Shown: piece by piece, positions 8,100 through 17,245 of the stretch | Position numbering within the stretch: position 1 is the stretch's first letter | How the letters are laid out: every line of letters starts with the position of its first letter | DNA from: SKPT01 sp040905445 | GTDB taxonomy: Bacteria > Planctomycetota > Phycisphaerae > Phycisphaerales > Phycisphaeraceae | DNA: 64,000 nt | Direction of reading: 5' to 3' | Assembly: GCA_040905445.1 (NCBI GenBank) | Contig: JBBDRN010000032.1 | Coordinates: 44,353 to 108,352, forward strand | Translations under genes and position numbers: made by a program | The notes under the pieces: model-generated | Databases searched by the model: none | What the model saw: the letters and a program-made list of their open reading frames with translations, nothing else | What the model was told of the DNA's origin: nothing

Positions 8100-9602
8100 G
8101 TGCACGCCACGCCCTGGATGAAGATCGGACTGTTGCTGTCCGCCGCAGCACTGCTCGCTGCTCGCGCACCGGCCAACCCGCCGCTCTACACCCCCGACAA
8201 CGCCCCGGACACGCCGAGCCTCGACCAGCTCGAACGCCGGGACCGCATCAGCCAGCACGGCATTACCTGGACGTTCGACCGCCCGGTGCCCATCGGGCAG
8301 TTCGTCAACGGCGATTACTACGTGATCGGCCCGGTGACGGTGGTCGAGATCGACCCGGCGCCCGCCAACGGTCGCAACGGCTCGACGCTGAACATCCCGG
8401 TCGACCCGACCACGGCCGAGAGCAAGCTGGGGTTCGACGATCGCATCCCGTTCGGGCGCTACGCCCCGGACCTGTTCCACGCGCCGCCGATCGAGATGAA
8501 GCCGGGCGATGCGCTGGTGTCGTCGATCAGCCTCGGCGAGGACGTGACATCGATCCAGACGCAGCCGCGTCGGCCGCGCAGCGAGGTGACGCCGATCCCG
8601 ACGATGCTCTGGGACGAGACGTGGGTGCACAGCCCGATGCGCGTGGCCGCCGTGTTGACGTGCTTGGGCGAGCCTGTGCCCGCCGACGCGTTTCGGCCGG
8701 GGTACGCGGATCGTTCGCAGCGGGTCTACCTGGCGCGCAACCTGCGCCGCGATCGGCTGCCAGCGCTGGAGCGTGTCGCGGCCACGCCGTCACTGGACGC
8801 GTGGCAGGCGATGTTCGAGCGGCCGTGGCTGGACGTGGTGATGGACGAGTTCGGAGCGCCCATTGGGAACATGCCGCGCTACGGCCGGGAGTTCACACGG
8901 GCCACGAGCATTGCGACGCTGCTGTTGGCGCTGGACTTTCCCGAGGCGCAGAAGCAGCCGCTCCTGATCGGGCTGTGCCAGGTGGGCATCGACCTGAGGG
9001 GATTGCTGGACGCGGGCAAGCCTGGCTGGCCGCCGCTGGGGGGCCATGGCAATGGGCGCAAGTGGACGATCATCTTCACCGGCCTGATGCTCGATGAACC
9101 CGAGATGCAGCAGCCGCTCGAGCACTTTCCGCACGCCGTGTTCAGCGAGGACCGGCAGACGATGTTCGACGACGGCTGGACCGGCGCGCAAGCGGTCTAT
9201 GCCGGGCACGTGGGCCCGGCCGGTCACGATCGACACGAGGGCTGGGGCCGTTACGAGCATCTGCCGCCCGAGCAGTGGGTCGCCAGCCTCGGCGAGTCGT
9301 ACCGGCGCTGCTGCACGAGCAAGAGCTGGGTGGGCACGGCGTTGGCGGTTCAGCTTTATGAGGCCGAGGAGTTGTGGGACCACGACGCCTTCCTGGTTTA
9401 CGCCGACCGCTGGATGAACGAAGACGACAGCGAGCACGTTGAGCGCATCCGCGACGCCGGCCGTGGCGACTGGAATGCGTCCTGGCAGCGTCAGGGGGCG
9501 CTGTGGGATGAATTCGTCGGACAGATGTGGCTGGCCTACCGACCGACGATCAAGGCCCCGGTCGAGCGTTGGCGCTGGCCCGGCGGAGTGGCGCCGCAGT
9601 GA
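8100..9602 (+). CDS. Secreted protein of unknown function
   Basis: 500 residues from a GTG preceded by GGAGAT; the ATG at 8118 is the alternative start. A signal peptide is clear (MKIGLLLSAAALLAARAPA). The body lacks further membrane spans and has many Trp/His/Asp residues, for example HGNGRKWTIIFTGLMLDEP, HEGWGRYEHLPPEQW and RRCCTSKSWVGTALAVQL. This looks like an exported alpha-helical carbohydrate-active enzyme, but I cannot place it in a known family. It is flanked by intergenic DNA upstream and a convergent operon downstream. Confidence 0.65.
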   Translation: MHATPWMKIGLLLSAAALLAARAPANPPLYTPDNAPDTPSLDQLERRDRISQHGITWTFDRPVPIGQFVNGDYYVIGPVTVVEIDPAPANGRNGSTLNIPVDPTTAESKLGFDDRIPFGRYAPDLFHAPPIEMKPGDALVSSISLGEDVTSIQTQPRRPRSEVTPIPTMLWDETWVHSPMRVAAVLTCLGEPVPADAFRPGYADRSQRVYLARNLRRDRLPALERVAATPSLDAWQAMFERPWLDVVMDEFGAPIGNMPRYGREFTRATSIATLLLALDFPEAQKQPLLIGLCQVGIDLRGLLDAGKPGWPPLGGHGNGRKWTIIFTGLMLDEPEMQQPLEHFPHAVFSEDRQTMFDDGWTGAQAVYAGHVGPAGHDRHEGWGRYEHLPPEQWVASLGESYRRCCTSKSWVGTALAVQLYEAEELWDHDAFLVYADRWMNEDDSEHVERIRDAGRGDWNASWQRQGALWDEFVGQMWLAYRPTIKAPVERWRWPGGVAPQ

Positions 9603-9661
9603 CCGGTCGTGCGGCGGGCGCTGCCGCGCGTCGTGGACGATTGTTCATGTCATGCGATGTG

Positions 9662-10468
9662 CTATCGATCGATGCGGCGGCACTCGAGGTCCACCTTGGA
9701 CGACTGGACCGGCGCGGGCAGGCCGAAGAAGCCGCGCACCGTTCCGTAGGCGTGCACGGTCGCCTTGAGCGCCTGCACGTTTTTTCCGACCAGGAGAACC
9801 TGGTGAAACTTCTGCACACCGACGAGCGGGCGGTCGGCGCGGTTGAGGACCCATTCGCTCGCGGTGTTGCCGGTTCCGCTGGCCGCGATGTAGGGTGACA
9901 GGACGTCGAGCGAAAGTTGCCCCGCGAACTGCACCCCGGCGGAGCCCTTCACGCCGCCGGCGATTTCAATCCCGCTGACGGCGGTCAGCGCGTCGGAAAT
10001 GACGCTTGAGAGTTTCGCTTCGCCGGCCAGGGTGAGGTCGGCGGTGCAACGCAGGCGGCCCTCGCGCTTGCAGATAAACTCCGTGCGAGGCAGGACATCG
10101 AGGATTGACACGCGCATGTTGGTGTTGCCGTACGAGACGGCGAAGCCAAGGCTGCGCAGGCGATCACTGCCGCTGTGCTGCATGACGCTGAGCGTGTAGG
10201 TGGTGAGCCAGATGCGATATCGACCCGCGATGGCTTGCCACTCTTCAGGCAGGTCGCGCTTCTGATACTCGAACAGTTCCGCAATATCAAACGCGTATGG
10301 GCGATTCCCGACCGTGATGCGCACCTTCTTGTAATCGATGTCCGCAACGTCACCGGCGAGGTGCCGGCGCACATCATCGACCAGGAGGGTTCGGGTCCAC
10401 TGCGCATCGTCCGGTGGATCGAGGGTAAGTTGAATCTCATCCGTGGTGATCGATTCATCTGTCGCCAT
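9662..10468 (-). CDS. Hypothetical protein, second gene of an exported-protein operon
   Basis: 268 residues, with an AAGGAG ribosome-binding site before the ATG at 10468. No signal peptide or membrane span is evident. Segments such as DYKKVRITVGNRPYAFDIAELFEYQKRDLPEEW and TLAGEAKLSSVISDALTAVSGIEIAGGVKGSAGVQF suggest a mixed alpha/beta protein with a Gly/Ala/Ser-rich C-terminal half. It follows the 12263-10497 gene by 28 bp on the same strand and is almost certainly co-transcribed with it. I do not recognise the family. Confidence 0.6.
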   Translation of the reverse strand: MATDESITTDEIQLTLDPPDDAQWTRTLLVDDVRRHLAGDVADIDYKKVRITVGNRPYAFDIAELFEYQKRDLPEEWQAIAGRYRIWLTTYTLSVMQHSGSDRLRSLGFAVSYGNTNMRVSILDVLPRTEFICKREGRLRCTADLTLAGEAKLSSVISDALTAVSGIEIAGGVKGSAGVQFAGQLSLDVLSPYIAASGTGNTASEWVLNRADRPLVGVQKFHQVLLVGKNVQALKATVHAYGTVRGFFGLPAPVQSSKVDLECRRIDR

Positions 10469-10496
10469 GCCTACGGCTCCTTGAGGCCATCGCTGG

Positions 10497-12263
10497 TCAC
10501 ACCGCCTGCACCACACGCGGGGAAGCCGCTTGGGAGACCTGCACCGAGTAGCGCCGCATCTGCTGGATCGCCTCGCGGATGGGCTCATTGCTCGCCTTGT
10601 CGAGAGCACGGTCCACCGCCGCGTCGACCAGGGCGCGCATCGAGGGAAACTCGCCGTCGCGGTCGAGCAGCTCGCTTGCAGCCAGCAGCACCTCCTGCAC
10701 GGCCTGCTCATCGATCTGGTGGGTGTAGAAGAGAATCCCGCGCGGCGCGCGATCGCCAGCGCCGAGCAGGTTGCTGTTGAGCGTCGCCTCACCGCCCTCG
10801 CCGCATGAGAAGGCGACAACCAGTCGGTCCTCGAAGATTCCGTCCTCCGTGTAGTTGTGCAGTAGCTGGCGTAAGTCGGCGTCCTTTCTGGCGGTGATCA
10901 CGACAATGTTGTCGGCGACGATCCGTGGTTGATCGCCGGCTGGCTCGTCGAGGCCACCCATGCCGACATGGCGCAGGGCATCCGAAATTTCACCGATGAT
11001 GGCCCGGTCCGCCGGCACCAGCCTCGTATCGTCCAGAATGTAGATATCGGCGCCACCGCGCACGGCCGGCTCGCGATCGACACGTGCCGCCGCCAGTTCC
11101 ATGTCGTCGTCGAGGAAGACGTCGTGGTGGCGGCCAAAGGTTTCCTGCAGGCGGGCCATGAAGCGGGCGGAGTCGTAGTAGCCGGTGTGACGACCAGCCG
11201 CAGGATCAATCCAGATGCCGGGATCGCTGAGGCCCTCCAACGCGCTGCGGACGTGGATGACGCGCCTGCGGGGCTGCTCGGGGGCAAAGGCCTCGGCCAG
11301 CGGGGCGGGCGCCGCACCGCCGTTCAGGAACGCGTCGAACTCCACCCGAGGCAGGGAAATACGCTGATCGCCAAGCATGAACTCGACGTGTGGCGCATCC
11401 GCATCGACGATCGCTCGCAGCGACGAAAAGGTCAAGCCCCGCTCGCCTTCCGGCGCGCTGCGATACGCGACGCGCGCCGCCCGGCCATCATCCACAAGCT
11501 GCACCAACTGCCGTGCGTCCGGCTGCAGCGTGCCCTGTTCGTCGCGAGGTAGATCGGTGAAGCGCTGCTCGGTCACGCCACCCGGCCCGTCGTCTACGGT
11601 CCGGAGCGTCAGCCGATCGTGCCGGTGCTGAAAGACGAACTGCGATGTTCCATCGCTGCCGTGGGTGAACCAGAGCAGGTCGTGATCGCGATCCGGGCTG
11701 GCGAGGTAATCTGCAGGCTCTGCCTGTCCATCGCGGAGCGGCCGCATGCGGTCGGAGCGGTGATTTTGAGCGTGCTCCCAAAGTCGGTCCTGGATGGATC
11801 CGTCGACCGCTGATTCCAGCAACTGGTCGAGTTGCTGAAAGTCGGTGGCCGGCTCGCGATGGGCGCCCACAATCACCGAACGTTGAATCTGGATCGTCGC
11901 TGGTCCGTCAGTAAGATTCTCGATCTGCAATGAGCGATACCCGCCGGTGCCGTGGATCCTGATCTGGTTCTGTTCGATCGCCGCCGCCAGCGTGAGGGAG
12001 CGGCCCTTGTCGAACTTGACGAGGACGCCGTCGCCTCCACGAAGCACATGACGGAAGTTGTGGATCGTTTGCGGCTCCAGCCTTGCCCGGTCGAGGCAGT
12101 AGGCACTGGCTTCGGTGGAGCCGCGTGCGGCAATGGTCAACGACTGCGGCGGTATCGCCATGCGCTGCGGCCGGGCGTCGGCATGCGCCGCGACGACCAC
12201 GATGAGCAGGCATCCAAGCAACGCAACGGCGGCGAGTCGCATCTTCTGAGTCATGTGAGTCAT
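10497..12263 (-). CDS. Exported protein of unknown function, first gene of a two-gene operon
   Basis: 588 residues from the ATG at 12263, which has a well-placed AAGGGAG; an upstream ATG at 12278 is in frame. It starts with a signal peptide (MRLAAVALLGCLLIVVVAAHADA). The N-terminal third has a beta-rich pattern (QSLTIAARGSTEASAYCLDR...HGTGGYRSLQIENLTDGPATIQI). The middle is Asp/Arg-rich. The C-terminal part contains IYILDDTRLVPADRAIIGEISDALRHVG and VVAFSCGEGGEATLNSNLLGAGDRAPRGILFYTHQ, perhaps a von Willebrand-like or peptidase-like alpha/beta fold. The family is not identified. The partner gene follows 28 bp downstream. Confidence 0.6.
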   Translation of the reverse strand: MTHMTQKMRLAAVALLGCLLIVVVAAHADARPQRMAIPPQSLTIAARGSTEASAYCLDRARLEPQTIHNFRHVLRGGDGVLVKFDKGRSLTLAAAIEQNQIRIHGTGGYRSLQIENLTDGPATIQIQRSVIVGAHREPATDFQQLDQLLESAVDGSIQDRLWEHAQNHRSDRMRPLRDGQAEPADYLASPDRDHDLLWFTHGSDGTSQFVFQHRHDRLTLRTVDDGPGGVTEQRFTDLPRDEQGTLQPDARQLVQLVDDGRAARVAYRSAPEGERGLTFSSLRAIVDADAPHVEFMLGDQRISLPRVEFDAFLNGGAAPAPLAEAFAPEQPRRRVIHVRSALEGLSDPGIWIDPAAGRHTGYYDSARFMARLQETFGRHHDVFLDDDMELAAARVDREPAVRGGADIYILDDTRLVPADRAIIGEISDALRHVGMGGLDEPAGDQPRIVADNIVVITARKDADLRQLLHNYTEDGIFEDRLVVAFSCGEGGEATLNSNLLGAGDRAPRGILFYTHQIDEQAVQEVLLAASELLDRDGEFPSMRALVDAAVDRALDKASNEPIREAIQQMRRYSVQVSQAASPRVVQAV

Positions 12264-12735
12264 GGCTGCTCCCTTCATGAGACGTGACCGGTCGCGTAAG
12301 ACCTGGGACGGTTGCGCCCCCAGTTTATAGCACGAACACGAATACTCCTAGCGAAATCGTAGGCTTGCCGCCAAGGCGGAGGCGGCGTCGCGAGGGGGGT
12401 TCGCGGCAGACGTTGGACATCCTGCGTCCCGACCGCCATAATCAACGGGCTCGGGGGCCGGAGCCTTGAGCAACTTTGAGAGATCGGTCCAGCAGTTGCA
12501 GGCCCGCCGGGCCCGAGTTGGCCAGGGAGTTGGGGGAGATCGACGCGACCTTTGATCGCCGCACCGGCTGATCGACCAGGCCCGCCGGGCCGAGCCGGAT
12601 GCGAAGCAGTTGCTAAACTATCTCACCCGGGCGGGCGCCCGGCGCGTCACGACCCGGGGGCAGGTTTTTGGTGGTTTTGGGGGCCATCAGGAAGTAAGAT
12701 CGCAAAAACTTGTGCATAAGGGGTTTTGTGATCAC
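12264..12735. other. Intergenic region with possible gene remnants
   Basis: No intact gene. Between about 12470 and 12650 the plus strand reads as broken coding fragments in shifting frames (RSVQQLQARRAR, then RLIDQARRAEPDAKQLLNYL), suggesting an eroded gene. An AT-rich stretch (AGTTTATAGCACGAACACG, near 12325) may hold the promoter of the minus-strand operon. Confidence 0.35.
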
Positions 12736-12809
12736 GCACCCGTAGCTCAATTGGATAGAGCGGCGGTCTACGGAACCGCAGGTTGGAGGTTCGAGCCCTC
12801 CCGGGTGCA
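12736..12809 (+). tRNA. tRNA-Arg (ACG)
   Basis: A 74-nt cloverleaf: acceptor GCACCCG pairs with CGGGTGC, D-arm GCTC/GAGC, anticodon stem GCGGT/ACCGC with loop CTACGGA (anticodon ACG), T-arm GGAGG TTCGAGC CCTCC, discriminator A. No CCA is encoded. Confidence 0.95.
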
Positions 12810-13133
12810 TTGACTAAATGGCTTATGGGGCCGCGACAACCGGCGCGCCCCGGCGAGACGCCTCGCCGACCCAGCAACGCCCGCACCCGTCGGGCGATTC
12901 TTCCACCATTTCTGCCTCCCCAAAAACCATCCGGAAGTCCGTCCAGCAGCCCTCGGACAAACCGGTGTGGCCATGCCCCCGTGTGGTATCGTGGGGCCGC
13001 ACGAATGACGGCACTGACCGGCCAAGACGGGAGCAGCCTGTGCGATCGCAACGACACGGGTTCACGATCCTGTGGGTCGGCTATCCCACGATCGCGCGCA
13101 GCCTGGGCTGCGCCCCGGATGGAGGACGGCACG
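12810..13133. other. Intergenic region after tRNA-Arg
   Basis: About 320 bp with no supported gene. I see no clear terminator or promoter other than the GGAGG ribosome-binding site of the next gene at its right edge. Confidence 0.4.
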
Positions 13134-14561
13134 ATGACAGCGACGGACGACGGGCCGGTGACGGTCTACGACGCCCCGGCGGCCGAGGCGATGAGCGAGG
13201 ATTTCGAGGTGAGCGTCGGCGGGCGGCCGGTGCCGGTGTACGTCTGCCGCGTCTCGGCGGTGCCCCACAACCAGATCTGGCCGGGTTACCAGCGACCGCT
13301 CGATCAGACGGAACTGGCCTCGTTCGCCGCGTGGGACATGGCGGGCGCGGCCGAGGTCGAGGTCGTCTCGCGCCGGCCGGTCGAGTCGGTGGCGGTGCGG
13401 CCGTCGTCGCGAGGAATTGTGCCGCAGGTGCACGGGCGGCGCATCCGCTTCACGCTCCCGGGCCCGGGCCAGGTCACGGTGGAGGTGAACGGCTTGCACC
13501 ACGCGCTGCACCTGTTCGCCGATGCCCCGCCGGCCGCGCCGCCCGATCGCCAGGACCCGAACGTCCGCTGGTTCGGCGCGGGCGTGCACGACGTCGGGCC
13601 AATGACGCTCACCAGCGGCCAGACGATCTACCTGGCCGGCGGAGCCGTCGTCTACGGGTCCGTGCAGGCCCAGGACGCCGCGAACCTGCGCATCCTCGGC
13701 CGCGGAATCCTCGACTCCAGCAAACTGCCGCGCGGCCGCGGCGGCGGCTCGATCCGCCTGACCGACTGCCGTGACATCGAGATCGACGGGGTGATCCTCC
13801 GCGACCCGGCGGTGTGGTGCCTCTCCACATTCGGCTGCCAGGATGTGCGCATCAGCAACGTCAAGCTGATCGGTCTCTGGCGCTACAACAGCGACGGGAT
13901 CGACATCTGCAACAGCCGCGACGTGGTCATCCGCGACTCGTTCATCCGCTCCTATGACGACAGCATTGTCATCAAGGGCATGCCTCGCCACGCCGACAAG
14001 CCCGTGCACAACGTCCTGGCCGAGCGCTGCGTCATCTGGAACGACTGGGGCCGGGCGCTGGAGATCGGCGCCGAGACGTGTGCGCCGCAGATCGCCGACG
14101 TGACGTTCCGCGACATCGACATCATCCGCACCAGCTACGCCGCCATGGACATCCAGCACGGCGACAATGCGGCGGTCAGGAACATCACGTTCGAGGACAT
14201 CGATATTGAGATCGACGACGTCAACGACCGCCCCACCATCCAGAAGAGCCCCGACGACCGCTTCGTGCCCGACCCGGACTTCTGCCCGCGCCTCATGGTC
14301 ATCGTGATCGCCCCGACCGGCTGGACCAAGGACACCGAACGCGGCACCGTCGCCGACGTCACCTTCCGCGACATCCGCGTCACCGGCACCCCGCGCCCGG
14401 CCTCCACCTTCGACGGCTTTGACGACGCCCACAACGTCACGGGCGTCCGCATCGAAAACCTTTCCTTCAACGGCCACCGGGCCACCACGCTGGAACTGGC
14501 CGGCGTGAGGATCGGCAAGCACGCGGAGGTGGCCTGCCCGGCAACACTTGATCCGGCATGA
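13134..14561 (+). CDS. Glycoside hydrolase family 28-like right-handed beta-helix protein
   Basis: 475 residues; ATG at 13134 after GGAGG. The N-terminal 150 residues form a beta-rich module. From about residue 165 the parallel beta-helix repeats of polygalacturonase-type proteins appear: TIYLAGGAVVYGSVQ, LRILGRGILDSSKL, IRLTDCRDIEIDGVILRD, DVRISNVKLIGLWRYNSDGIDICNSRDVVIRDSFIRSYDDSIVIKG. The NSDGID and YDDS motifs match the catalytic Asp region of GH28. No signal peptide is seen, so it may act inside the cell or be an unusual member. Pectin-type or related uronide backbones are a plausible substrate, by family only. Confidence 0.75.
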   Translation: MTATDDGPVTVYDAPAAEAMSEDFEVSVGGRPVPVYVCRVSAVPHNQIWPGYQRPLDQTELASFAAWDMAGAAEVEVVSRRPVESVAVRPSSRGIVPQVHGRRIRFTLPGPGQVTVEVNGLHHALHLFADAPPAAPPDRQDPNVRWFGAGVHDVGPMTLTSGQTIYLAGGAVVYGSVQAQDAANLRILGRGILDSSKLPRGRGGGSIRLTDCRDIEIDGVILRDPAVWCLSTFGCQDVRISNVKLIGLWRYNSDGIDICNSRDVVIRDSFIRSYDDSIVIKGMPRHADKPVHNVLAERCVIWNDWGRALEIGAETCAPQIADVTFRDIDIIRTSYAAMDIQHGDNAAVRNITFEDIDIEIDDVNDRPTIQKSPDDRFVPDPDFCPRLMVIVIAPTGWTKDTERGTVADVTFRDIRVTGTPRPASTFDGFDDAHNVTGVRIENLSFNGHRATTLELAGVRIGKHAEVACPATLDPA

Positions 14562-14918
14562 ATGTCTCTACCGGCCCAAGGCCAAGTTGACTTCGATGCC
14601 AGGCGGTCATTGAGCGTGTGAGAACCAGCCAGGGATGAACGGGGTAAAGCCAGCCACTTGGGTGCTTGGTCTTGTACCTCATTTCGATGCCGGGGTGCAA
14701 TCCCTGGTCGACTGTTTTGTCGCGCCCGTGCTCGGCCGATGAACCGTAGAGGATCCATCAAAGATTCAACCAATCCGGGTCCCGACGATGATGATCCCCG
14801 TGCCTACCAGGCACACCCCGGCCCCGATCAGTAGGTCGCGACTTCCAGTTTCACGGGCGCGCGCTGGTAACGGCGGCGAGGTTCGTTTTGGGCACCTTCT
14901 TCCCAACGCGCGGTCGAC
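14562..14918. other. Intergenic region with a possible transporter remnant
   Basis: No intact gene. On the minus strand, from about 14855 to the stop at 14766, a frame reads RETGSRDLLIGAGVCLVGTGIIIVG followed by a stop. This looks like the last membrane span of a permease, but nothing credible precedes it, so it is probably a gene remnant. Confidence 0.3.
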
Positions 14919-15977
14919 TCACTCTGGCACCACCATATACAGCGACATCATCCCGGCGTGGATGTGATCGCCCACATTGCACTTGAACATCCAAGTCCCG
15001 GGGTTGTCCGGCTGCATATCGGCGACGAGCGCGACGCTGGGCAGCAGCATCAGCGTCTCCTTGCGTCGGCCGCTCTCGATCACGCCGTTGCCGTGCCAGT
15101 GCGGGGTGTGAAGGTCCACCTCGCTGCCCATGCCGAACAGATACCAGCGCACGTTCTCGCCCTGTTGCATGCGCAGGCCCGGCTGGTTGCCGAAGATGTA
15201 GCCGTTGATCGCGTGCATGAGGTGCCCCTCCTCTTCCTGCCCATCTTCGTTTTCATCAAACACCAGGAACATGCACACGAACTCGCGATCCACGTCATTT
15301 GGCGTGGCGTCGTCGTTCGCTGCCTCGGGACGGGTGATGAGGATCGGGCCGACCAGCCCGCGATACACATCCTCCACCGGCTGCACGTGCGAGCGATACA
15401 GCCGGACGATCGAACTGGGGTCATTCGGCCCGGGGCCGGTTTCGGGCGTCAGTTCCAGGGTGTAGGTGTAGCGCTCGCCGGGCGGAACCGCCGCGCCGGG
15501 CGGGTCCATGCCCGCATACGCCGCGCCTTCGCTGGCCTTGTCGTAATGGGTGCCGACCGGGTGGATGCTGTAGGGCCGGCTGGCGTTGTTCTGGAAGTGG
15601 ATCTTGATCGTATCACCGACCACACCGCGAATGATCGGCCCGATCAGTCCGAGGTGCTCGGGCTTCGGGCTGCGCTCGGTAAACGTCTCGTCCGTGTACT
15701 GGACGTACAACGTCTTGTCATACACCGTCTGCTCGCCCCATTCGCCCAGGCCGTGATGGTCACCATGATCAGGCGATTCGCCATGGCCCATCTGATCCCC
15801 GCGCGGCGCGTAATCCCATTGCACGTTCTCTGCGGCGATGTAGTAGTGGCGCGTGCGGGGTTCATAGTCACTCGCTGGTGCATCGGCCGGTGGTTGGGCC
15901 AGGCAGGCCGTGGTCATCAACGCGTAGAGAGGCAGGAGCAGCCAAGCTGGCGAGGTTCGAAAGCGGGAGCGTCGCAT
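14919..15977 (-). CDS. Multicopper-oxidase/ceruloplasmin-like exported protein lacking trinuclear-site histidines
   Basis: 352 residues from the ATG at 15977, with a signal sequence ending in TTAC (possible lipoprotein Cys25). The cupredoxin pattern is clearly that of ceruloplasmin/hephaestin-like domains: LGLIGPIIRGVVGDTIKIHFQN, YSIHPVGTHYDKASEGAAY, DVYRGLVGPILI, HTPHWHG (290-296) and a C-terminal KCNVGDHIHAGM. In active multicopper oxidases the four HxH motifs bind the three-copper cluster. Here they read HPV (139-141), RSH (195-197), HWH and KCN (332-334), so four ligands are lost. Cys333, His338 and Met343 of the blue type-1 site remain. It probably binds one copper without reducing oxygen. 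It is divergent from the 16431-20652 cluster. Confidence 0.78.
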   Translation of the reverse strand: MRRSRFRTSPAWLLLPLYALMTTACLAQPPADAPASDYEPRTRHYYIAAENVQWDYAPRGDQMGHGESPDHGDHHGLGEWGEQTVYDKTLYVQYTDETFTERSPKPEHLGLIGPIIRGVVGDTIKIHFQNNASRPYSIHPVGTHYDKASEGAAYAGMDPPGAAVPPGERYTYTLELTPETGPGPNDPSSIVRLYRSHVQPVEDVYRGLVGPILITRPEAANDDATPNDVDREFVCMFLVFDENEDGQEEEGHLMHAINGYIFGNQPGLRMQQGENVRWYLFGMGSEVDLHTPHWHGNGVIESGRRKETLMLLPSVALVADMQPDNPGTWMFKCNVGDHIHAGMMSLYMVVPE

Positions 15978-16430
15978 CAGGGTCAGTCCTTTCAGAGGCC
16001 TTGTCGTTTGGAGCGGGGGTGGCGCGGCGGGCGTCGCCGTCCGCATACTCTGTGATTGAGACGCAGTTTCAGCCTGCGACGGTAGGGGAAGCTACAGCGG
16101 AGGCGGACGACCGTCAAACAAAAAGTTCAGGAGTGGGCACGCCCACGGCTTGACGGGCCGCATGAGAGCCGCTAGCTTGCCCATCATTGTTGAGAATGAG
16201 TCGCAGAACCATCTGTGGCCCGCGCAACAAAAAGGGCGGTCAGGCTGACCTTGCCAAGCCTCCTGACCGCCCGTTGGTGACGACAACCCGAGGGGTGCCA
16301 TCGGTTCCCATTCTCCCGCCACCGGCCGCCGCTGGCAAACCCCTCGACCGCGTTGTCTTTTTTTGAACTCGCCCCCCGGTTCGCGCCAGGCGCGGCCCGG
16401 GCACACCGGCCGATGCGGGAGGAGGGAATT
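15978..16430. promoter_or_regulatory. Divergent regulatory region with Fur-like site and hairpin
   Basis: A 453-bp region between the divergent copper protein and the PEP-CTERM gene. TGAGAATGAGTCGCA (16191-16205) is an imperfect 7-1-7 inverted repeat like a Fur-family site. A strong hairpin (GGGCGGTCAGG at 16237-16247, CCTGACCGCCC downstream) is bounded on one side by AAAAA, so on the minus strand it reads as a terminator with a U-tract. Metal-responsive control of both sides is inferred. Confidence 0.4.
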
Positions 16431-17171
16431 ATGCGACTCGGACAGACCGCGATCAGCACCGCCGTGGCCCTGACGCTGACGGCGTCGTCAGCATCGGCGA
16501 CCGTTCACTTCATCGAGCCGGGAGGCTGGGCACCAGGCGATAGCCAAACCACGCACCAGCACTGGGACTACCTGGCGTCAGGCACCGACAACGCGCCGGA
16601 CGTTGGCCATCTGACAACGCCGACGGGGTTGGATGCACCGACTCTCAGCGTGCAAGACCCCGGCATCCGCACCAGCACGGGCAACTTCTACGCCTTCAGC
16701 GCCGACTACGGCGTCACCGCCGAGTTTGCCAACCACGGCGGGGCAAGTGGCAGCTACAGCGGCGCGGCGGGCACACACGTGATCATCCAAACCGCCGGGA
16801 CGCTCAGCGGCGGGGCCGGCCTGGATGTCGATTCGCTGAACCTGGTCACGCTCGACGGCGAATCCATCGTTGACGGTGACAACGCGAGCCGGCTGCGCGC
16901 CGACGAGATCTGGCGCGGCACGATCAGCAGCACCTTCGGGGACGTCACGCAGCAGGAGCTCATCCTCGAGTTCTTCCTGCCCGGGTACAGCGACGACTTC
17001 CGCATTCAGTGGGACCAGGCGGTGCACTCGAGCTTCGATCAACTGCGCGTGGACACGATCCTGGCGAATGAGGCGCTGGCGGTGACGCCGGTGCCTGAGC
17101 CGACGTCGGTCGCGCTGCTTGGCGTGGCGGGTCTGATGCTCCTGCATCGTCGGCGGTGCGGGGAAGTCTGA
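16431..17171 (+). CDS. PEP-CTERM-type exported protein
   Basis: 246 residues from an ATG directly after GGAGG. Signal peptide: MRLGQTAISTAVALTLTASSASA. The mature part is beta-rich and low in Cys (HFIEPGGWAPGDSQTTHQHWDYL...). The C-terminus is a PEP-CTERM sorting signal: VPEPTSVALLGVAGLMLLHRRR (PEP motif, hydrophobic span, basic tail). Such proteins are normally processed by an exosortase and placed on the cell surface. No exosortase is in the window. It is the first gene of a run (prepilin, CbiX lipoprotein, prepilin, DUF4198). A His-containing start and the metal-related neighbours suggest a role in metal handling, by context only. Confidence 0.8.
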   Translation: MRLGQTAISTAVALTLTASSASATVHFIEPGGWAPGDSQTTHQHWDYLASGTDNAPDVGHLTTPTGLDAPTLSVQDPGIRTSTGNFYAFSADYGVTAEFANHGGASGSYSGAAGTHVIIQTAGTLSGGAGLDVDSLNLVTLDGESIVDGDNASRLRADEIWRGTISSTFGDVTQQELILEFFLPGYSDDFRIQWDQAVHSSFDQLRVDTILANEALAVTPVPEPTSVALLGVAGLMLLHRRRCGEV

Positions 17172-17245
17172 AGACAAGGTAATGACGCCCGCCGGCGGCG
17201 CGTCTCACCGCGCGCCGCCGGCTTTTCCAAACCAGGGGGATCACC

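Noticed and set aside
9025..9100. Poly-Gly/Trp segment of the 8100-9602 protein as a polysaccharide lyase motif
   Set aside because: HGNGRKWT recalls lyase families but no catalytic set could be recognised.
10797..10840. Caspase-like active site in the exported 588-residue protein
   Set aside because: SCGEGG resembles a Cys motif but the paired GHG-type histidine motif is absent at the expected distance.
16220..16400. Possible cobalamin riboswitch before the metal cluster
   Set aside because: The hairpins and a GGGAA-like stretch on the minus strand hinted at one, but the B12-box core and GCCACTG could not be placed.
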